A stretch of DNA of 9,507 nucleotides from an uncultured Verrucomicrobia subdivision 3 bacterium. GTDB lineage: Bacteria; Verrucomicrobiota; Verrucomicrobiia; Limisphaerales; UBA11358. A model generated the notes under the pieces. The model ran no database searches. It saw only the letters and a list, made by a program, of their open reading frames with translations, and was not told where the DNA came from. Numbering within the stretch: the first letter of the stretch is position 1; each line of letters starts with the position of its first letter. The DNA lies in NCBI GenBank assembly GCA_903861445.1, contig CAIOUK010000132.1, positions 1 through 9,507 on the forward strand, written 5' to 3'. The translations under genes were made by a program, and so were the position numbers. This document shows positions 5,575 through 9,507 of the stretch, piece after piece.

Positions 5575-6990
5575 TTATTTAATTCCGGGAAACGCCATGT
5601 AGTTTTTGGCGTTTGCGTAGCAAATGTTTTTGATCATCGGGCCAACGAGGCTGTCGTCGTCGGGTAGCAAACCATTCTTGATGTCGCGACCAATGAGGTT
5701 GCAGAGCGTGCGTCGAAAATATTCGTGGCGCGGATAGCTCATGAACGAACGCGAATCCGTGATCATTCCGATGAAACGCGAGAGCAAACCAAGCTGCGAC
5801 AGCGCGTTGAGCTGCCATTCCATGCCTTCCTTCTGATCCAGAAACCACCAGCCGGAGCCGTATTGAATTTTGCCGGGAATCGTGCCGTCCTGAAAATTCC
5901 CGATCATCGCCGCGAAAACATAATTATCCGCCGGGTTCAAGTTGTAGATGATTGTTTTCGGCAGCAGGTTGTCTGAATCCAGCTTGTTCAAATAGGCCGA
6001 GAGCGTCTGTGCCTGCGGGAAATCGCCGATGGAATCAAAGCCGGTATCCGGGCCAAGCTGCGTGAGCAGACGGTTATTGTTGTTGCGCAGCGCCCCGACG
6101 TGGAGCTGCTTGGTCCAGCCGCGCTTCGCGTCGAGGTGGCCAAAGAACACCATCATGAACGACGCAAACTGCGAATGTTCCAGCGACGAAACCGGTTCAC
6201 CTTTGCGGGCCTTGTCAAAAATTTCGGCGGCCACCTTCTCGGAGCAAAAATCCGTAAAACAGTGGTTCAAGCCGTGATCCGACAGGCGACAGCCCTGCGC
6301 ATGAAAATATTCGTGCCGCTTTTCGAGCGCGCTGATGAAGGCGCTAAAACCGTTGATGTCCACGTTCGCGGCGGCGGCAAGCTGCTCGACCCATTTATTG
6401 AAACCGACCGGTTGATTGACCGTCAGCGCCTTGTCCGGACGGAAGGCGGGAAGCATTTTCGTCGGATGACCGGATTTGGCAAACACGCGGTGATGCTCAA
6501 GATTGTCCACTGGGTCGTCCGTGGTGCAGACCACTTTGACTTTCATTTTTTTAAGAATGCCCTGCGTCGTGAACGCCGGCGTGGCGAGCTTGGCATTCGC
6601 CTGCTTCCAGATTTTCGCAGCGGTTTTCTCGTTCAGCAAATCCGTGATGCCGAAATAGCGCTTCAACTCCAGATGCGTCCAGTGATAAAGCGGATTACGG
6701 AGCGTGTGCGGCACGGTTTTCGCCCACGCCTTGAACTTGTCCTCCGGCGAGGCCTTGCCGGTAACAAATTTCTCGGCCACGCCGTTTGCCCGCAGCGCGC
6801 GCCATTTGTAATGATCGCCTTCCAGCCAGATTTCAAACAGGTTTTTGAACTGCCGGTTTTCCGCGATGTCCATCGGCGAAATGTGGCAGTGATAATCAAA
6901 AATCGGCTCCGCTTCGGCAAACTGGTGATACAGCCGGCGCGCGGGCTTGTTGCCCAATAGAAAATCGTCGTGGATAAAGGCCTTCGACAT
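5575..6990 (-). CDS. uxaC: Uronate isomerase (glucuronate isomerase)
   Basis: A cytoplasmic, 471-residue enzyme converting D-glucuronate to D-fructuronate and D-galacturonate to D-tagaturonate, the first step of hexuronate breakdown. Its length matches the family (about 470). The start MSKAFIHDDFLLGNKPARRL and FDYHCHISPMDI at 31-42 are diagnostic; His34 and His36 form the HxH metal motif of this amidohydrolase-fold family. Other conserved blocks are CTTDDPVDNLEHH, HVGALRNNN, the GSGWWFLDQKEGMEW region and ITDSRSFMSYPRHEYFRR. The ATG at 6990 fits the family start, though no clear Shine-Dalgarno precedes it. It stands alone: no other uronate genes (uxaA, uxaB, kdgK, kdgA, exu transporter) are in the window. 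Its 3' end faces the tRNA fragment, 25 bases away. A 7-base inverted repeat lies in its upstream region. Pairing with the sulfatase in polysaccharide use is inference. Confidence 0.97.
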   Translation of the reverse strand: MSKAFIHDDFLLGNKPARRLYHQFAEAEPIFDYHCHISPMDIAENRQFKNLFEIWLEGDHYKWRALRANGVAEKFVTGKASPEDKFKAWAKTVPHTLRNPLYHWTHLELKRYFGITDLLNEKTAAKIWKQANAKLATPAFTTQGILKKMKVKVVCTTDDPVDNLEHHRVFAKSGHPTKMLPAFRPDKALTVNQPVGFNKWVEQLAAAANVDINGFSAFISALEKRHEYFHAQGCRLSDHGLNHCFTDFCSEKVAAEIFDKARKGEPVSSLEHSQFASFMMVFFGHLDAKRGWTKQLHVGALRNNNNRLLTQLGPDTGFDSIGDFPQAQTLSAYLNKLDSDNLLPKTIIYNLNPADNYVFAAMIGNFQDGTIPGKIQYGSGWWFLDQKEGMEWQLNALSQLGLLSRFIGMITDSRSFMSYPRHEYFRRTLCNLIGRDIKNGLLPDDDSLVGPMIKNICYANAKNYMAFPGIK

Positions 6991-6991
6991 A

Positions 6992-7043
6992 GTTCAAGAA
7001 CAATAAAGGTTTTGATGGCGCTTTGAAAAGATTTTCCTTGAAC
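6992..7043. promoter_or_regulatory. Spaced inverted repeat upstream of uxaC
   Basis: GTTCAAG (6992-6998) and CTTGAAC (7037-7043) are exact reverse complements whose centres are 45 bases apart, in the only sequence available for a uxaC promoter. They could be two operator half-sites or chance. I see no convincing -10/-35 pair. Confidence 0.2.
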
Positions 7044-7055
7044 CAGTCGCGAAAC

Positions 7056-7081
7056 AAAAAAGCACCGGCGAACCGGTGCTT
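7056..7081 (-). terminator. Intrinsic terminator of the sdh operon
   Basis: Read on the minus strand: AAGCACCGG, loop TTCG, CCGGTGCTT, then T residues. The stem is 9 perfect base pairs (7073-7081 with 7060-7068), the loop is the very stable UUCG type, and the T-run covers 7061-7056. It starts 15 bases after the sdhB stop, so it ends the sdh transcript and separates it from uxaC. Confidence 0.93.
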
Positions 7082-7096
7082 GAAGCAAAAACTATT

Positions 7097-7846
7097 TTAT
7101 CCCTGCGGACGAATTTTTTTCCAGAGCCAGCCGAGCGGATCGTAGTATTCATCTACCACGCGCTCTTTCAACGGAATGATTGCGTTGTCCGTGATGGTGA
7201 TGTGCTCAGGACAAACCTTGGTGCAGCACTTGGTGATGTTGCAAAAGCCGATGCCTTGCGACTGCTTCAATTCCGCCAGACGGTCTTCCGTATCGAGCGG
7301 GTGCATCTCCAGCGCGGCGGTGTAAACCAGAAAACGCGGGCCGATGAATTCTTCGTGCTTGTGATGGTCGCGCAAAACATGGCAGACGTCCTGGCACAGA
7401 AAGCATTCGATGCACTTGCGGAATTCCTGAACGCGATCCACGTCCTGCTGCTGCATCCGCCAGGTGCCGTCTTCGCAGTCGGGCTTGCGCGGATTGAATT
7501 TCTTGATTTTCGTTTTGACGCGGAAGTTCCAGGAAACATCCGTCGCCAAATCGCGGATGCTTGGAAACGCGCGCATCGGCTCGACGGTGATGGGCTTGCT
7601 CGTGTCAAGCGTGTCCATTCGCGTCATGCACATGAGCTTGGGCATGCCGTTGACTTCGGCGGAGCAGGAGCCGCACTTGCCGGCCTTGCAATTCCAGCGG
7701 CACGCGAGATCGTTCGCCTGCGTCGCCTGAATCTTGTGGATGACGTCGAGCACCACGAGACCTTCGGTGATCTCGGTTTTGTATTCGACGAATTCGCCGC
7801 CCTTCGCGTCGCCGCGCCAGATTTTAAAAGTAACTTCTTTATTCAT
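7097..7846 (-). CDS. sdhB: Succinate dehydrogenase / fumarate reductase iron-sulfur subunit
   Basis: A 249-residue electron-transfer subunit of complex II, passing electrons from the SdhA flavin to quinone at the inner face of the cytoplasmic membrane. All three clusters are visible. The [2Fe-2S] ligands are Cys53, Cys58, Cys61 and Cys73 (C-x4-C-x2-C-x11-C, in CKAGKCGSC); an additional Cys49 precedes them. The ferredoxin-like half has Cys145, Cys148, Cys151 (CIECFLC) and Cys155, then Cys202, Cys207/208 and Cys212 (CNITKCCTKVCPEH). By family convention the [4Fe-4S] uses 145/148/151/212 and the [3Fe-4S] uses 155/202/208. The ATG at 7846 overlaps the sdhA stop (ATGA) and has GAGGAG five bases upstream, inside the end of sdhA, so the two genes are translationally coupled. 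The gene is last in the operon, before a strong terminator. Whether the enzyme runs as succinate dehydrogenase or fumarate reductase cannot be decided from sequence. Confidence 0.95.
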   Translation of the reverse strand: MNKEVTFKIWRGDAKGGEFVEYKTEITEGLVVLDVIHKIQATQANDLACRWNCKAGKCGSCSAEVNGMPKLMCMTRMDTLDTSKPITVEPMRAFPSIRDLATDVSWNFRVKTKIKKFNPRKPDCEDGTWRMQQQDVDRVQEFRKCIECFLCQDVCHVLRDHHKHEEFIGPRFLVYTAALEMHPLDTEDRLAELKQSQGIGFCNITKCCTKVCPEHITITDNAIIPLKERVVDEYYDPLGWLWKKIRPQG

Positions 7847-9507
7847 TTCATCTCCTCGATGACTTGTTTGAGATCTTCACGCATCGCCGGAATCAGTTCG
7901 CGGCGCAATTTCATGGAACCATCCGTCGCTTTGGAAATCACGGAATTATATTTCTGCGCCTCGGGATCTTTGTTCGGGAAATCCTCGCGGAAATGTCCGC
8001 CACGGCTTTCTTTGCGGTCAATCGAGGAGAGCGTAATGGCCTCGGAAATCGTCAGCAGATGTTTCAAATCAATCGCCGTGTGCCAGCCGGGATTGTATTC
8101 GAGATGACCTTGCACGGCGACTTTCGCCGCGCGCGTTTTGAGCTTCTGGATGCCGTCGAGCGCAAATTCCATTTCGTTCTGCAAGCGCACGATACCGACA
8201 TTGGCCTGCATCATATTCTGCAAATCATATTGCACCTGATACGGCCCTTCGCTGCCGCTGCCCGCCGGACGTTCGAACGATTCAATCGCCTCCTTGTAGT
8301 CCGCTTCGACCTGTGCGTCGTTGATTTTGCCGGCGGCATTTTCCTTGGCGTATTTCGCGGCGTATTCGCCGGCGCGTTTGCCAAAGACGATGAGGTCGGA
8401 AAGGGAATTACCACCGAGACGATTCGCCCCGTGCAGACCGGCGGCGCATTCACCCGCCGCAAACAGACCGGGAATATTCGTCGCCTGCGTTTCGCCATTC
8501 ACGCGAATGCCGCCCATCGCGTAATGCGTGGTCGGGCCGACTTCCATCGGCTCCTTGGTGATGTCCAGATTCGCGAGCTGCATAAACTGGTGATACATCG
8601 AAGGCAGCTTGCGCTTGATGTGCTCGGCCGAGTTCGGAATTTTTTCTTTGATCCACGAAATATCGAGGAACACCCCGCCGTGCGGGCTGCCGCGCCCAGC
8701 TTTCACTTCGCGATTGATGCAGCGGGCGACGTGATCGCGTGTCAAAAGTTCCGGCGGACGCTTGGCGTTCTTGTCATTCTGCGTATAGCGCCAGCCTTCT
8801 TCGGGATCCGTCGAAGTCTGCGAACGATAATTTTCCGGCACGTCGTCATACATGAAACGCTTGCCGTCCTTGTTACGCAACACGCCGCCTTCGCCGCGCA
8901 CGCTTTCCGTGACCAAAATTCCCTTCACGCTCGGCGGCCAGATCATGCCGGTCGGATGGAACTGGATGAATTCCATATCGAGCAATTCCGCGCCTGCGTG
9001 ATACGCGAGGGAAACGCCATCGCCCGTGCCTTCCCAAGAATTACTCGTCACGGCATACGCGCGGCCCAAACCGCCGGTGCAAACGACAACAGCCTTCGCT
9101 TTAAAAATCCGAAAACGTCCGCGCTCCCGATCGTAACCAAACGCGCCGACGACGCGGTCGCCGTCTTTCAACAGCGACACGATGGTGTATTCCATGTGAA
9201 CGGAAATGCCTTGATGAATTCCGTGATCTTGCAACGTGCGAATGAGTTCCAGCCCCGTGCGGTCGCCAACGTGCGCAAGACGCGGATAGCGATGACCGCC
9301 AAAATTGCGCTGCGAAATTTTTCCTTCCTTCGTGCGGTCGAACACCGCGCCCCACGCTTCGAGTTCGTGAACGCGCGCCGGCGCTTCCTTGGCGTGCAAC
9401 TCGGCCATGCGCCAGTTGTTGACGTATTGACCGCCGCGCATCGTATCGGCGAAATGCACCTTCCAACTGTCGCGGTCGTCCACATTGCCCATCGCCGCCG
9501 CCATGCC
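7843..9507 (-). CDS. sdhA: Succinate dehydrogenase flavoprotein subunit, N-terminus missing
   Basis: Partial: 554 residues are visible and the gene continues past the right edge. It is the catalytic subunit of complex II, oxidising succinate to fumarate with covalent FAD. The GxGxxG dinucleotide loop and the FAD-linking His lie in the missing part, which should end just before the first visible residues (GMAAAMGNVDDRDSW). Visible active-site blocks: HPTGM (8944-8958), RGEGG (8884-8898, proton-shuttle Arg region), HYAMGGI (8506-8526, substrate His), and GANRLGGNSLSD (8395-8430, substrate Arg). The C-terminal domain carries the typical ESRGGHFREDFP. A long segment between the RGEGG and HYAMGGI blocks is like the Sdh type found in many non-proteobacterial phyla, usually partnered with a single cytochrome b subunit (SdhC); sdhC would be expected upstream, outside the window. 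The stop overlaps the sdhB ATG by four bases. The frame is intact throughout. Confidence 0.96.
   Translation of the reverse strand, partial: GMAAAMGNVDDRDSWKVHFADTMRGGQYVNNWRMAELHAKEAPARVHELEAWGAVFDRTKEGKISQRNFGGHRYPRLAHVGDRTGLELIRTLQDHGIHQGISVHMEYTIVSLLKDGDRVVGAFGYDRERGRFRIFKAKAVVVCTGGLGRAYAVTSNSWEGTGDGVSLAYHAGAELLDMEFIQFHPTGMIWPPSVKGILVTESVRGEGGVLRNKDGKRFMYDDVPENYRSQTSTDPEEGWRYTQNDKNAKRPPELLTRDHVARCINREVKAGRGSPHGGVFLDISWIKEKIPNSAEHIKRKLPSMYHQFMQLANLDITKEPMEVGPTTHYAMGGIRVNGETQATNIPGLFAAGECAAGLHGANRLGGNSLSDLIVFGKRAGEYAAKYAKENAAGKINDAQVEADYKEAIESFERPAGSGSEGPYQVQYDLQNMMQANVGIVRLQNEMEFALDGIQKLKTRAAKVAVQGHLEYNPGWHTAIDLKHLLTISEAITLSSIDRKESRGGHFREDFPNKDPEAQKYNSVISKATDGSMKLRRELIPAMREDLKQVIEEMK
7852..7857 (-). 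promoter_or_regulatory. Ribosome binding site of sdhB inside sdhA
   Basis: GAGGAG on the minus strand, five bases before the sdhB ATG and within the last codons of sdhA. It confirms the sdhB start and the tight gene order sdhA-sdhB. Confidence 0.7.

Noticed and set aside
4784..5602. Plus-strand open frame (272 codons) opposite the integrase gene
   Set aside because: It lies on the complement of the recombinase, whose full catalytic set is present, and runs through the tRNA fragment, which no real gene would be expected to do.
6100..6960. Plus-strand open frame (286 codons) opposite uxaC
   Set aside because: It is the complement of a full-length uronate isomerase, with no domain or ribosome binding site of its own.
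7076..8107. Plus-strand open frame (343 codons) opposite sdhB and the end of sdhA
   Set aside because: It is antisense to two confident overlapping genes, begins inside the terminator region, and has no recognisable domain.

Overview
The window looks like chromosomal DNA from a free-living, carbohydrate-degrading bacterium. Planctomycetota/Verrucomicrobiota is the best guess, most likely Verrucomicrobiota. The reasons are a secreted formylglycine sulfatase next to a PF12831-type FAD oxidoreductase, a uronate isomerase, an SdhA/SdhB pair of the non-proteobacterial type, moderately high GC, and a start codon (uxaC) without a clear Shine-Dalgarno. The taxon is inferred from gene content only; there is no rRNA here.

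Layout, left to right. Positions 1-670 hold no confident gene: a short open frame runs in from the left edge, and there is a compact palindrome and a possible decayed small membrane-protein gene on the minus strand. Positions 671-4001 (+) hold an exported FAD-dependent oxidoreductase followed by an exported arylsulfatase-type enzyme, probably co-transcribed. Positions 4002-4393 are non-coding, with a strong stem-loop and a sequence resembling the tRNA end found further right. Positions 4394-5428 (-) hold a complete tyrosine recombinase. Its upstream region carries two sets of short direct repeats and then the 3' part of a tRNA gene (5522-5549, tRNA-Gly-like, CCA included) with no 5' half. This looks like the junction of an integrated element with the host chromosome.

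Right of that junction the genes look like core metabolism, all on the minus strand: uxaC (glucuronate/galacturonate isomerase), a clear intrinsic terminator, then sdhB and sdhA (succinate dehydrogenase iron-sulfur and flavoprotein subunits, start/stop overlap ATGA). sdhA runs off the right edge without its N-terminus.

How the parts fit: sulfatase and oxidoreductase plausibly act outside the cytoplasm on sulfated or otherwise decorated polysaccharide, and UxaC would feed released uronic acids into central metabolism, with Sdh in the TCA cycle. The physical link between the two halves may be accidental, because the integration junction lies between them: the sulfatase/oxidoreductase pair could be island cargo. 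I see no clearly new molecular system. The most useful leads are the tRNA/integrase junction with its helically phased repeats, and the possible decayed membrane-protein gene at the left.
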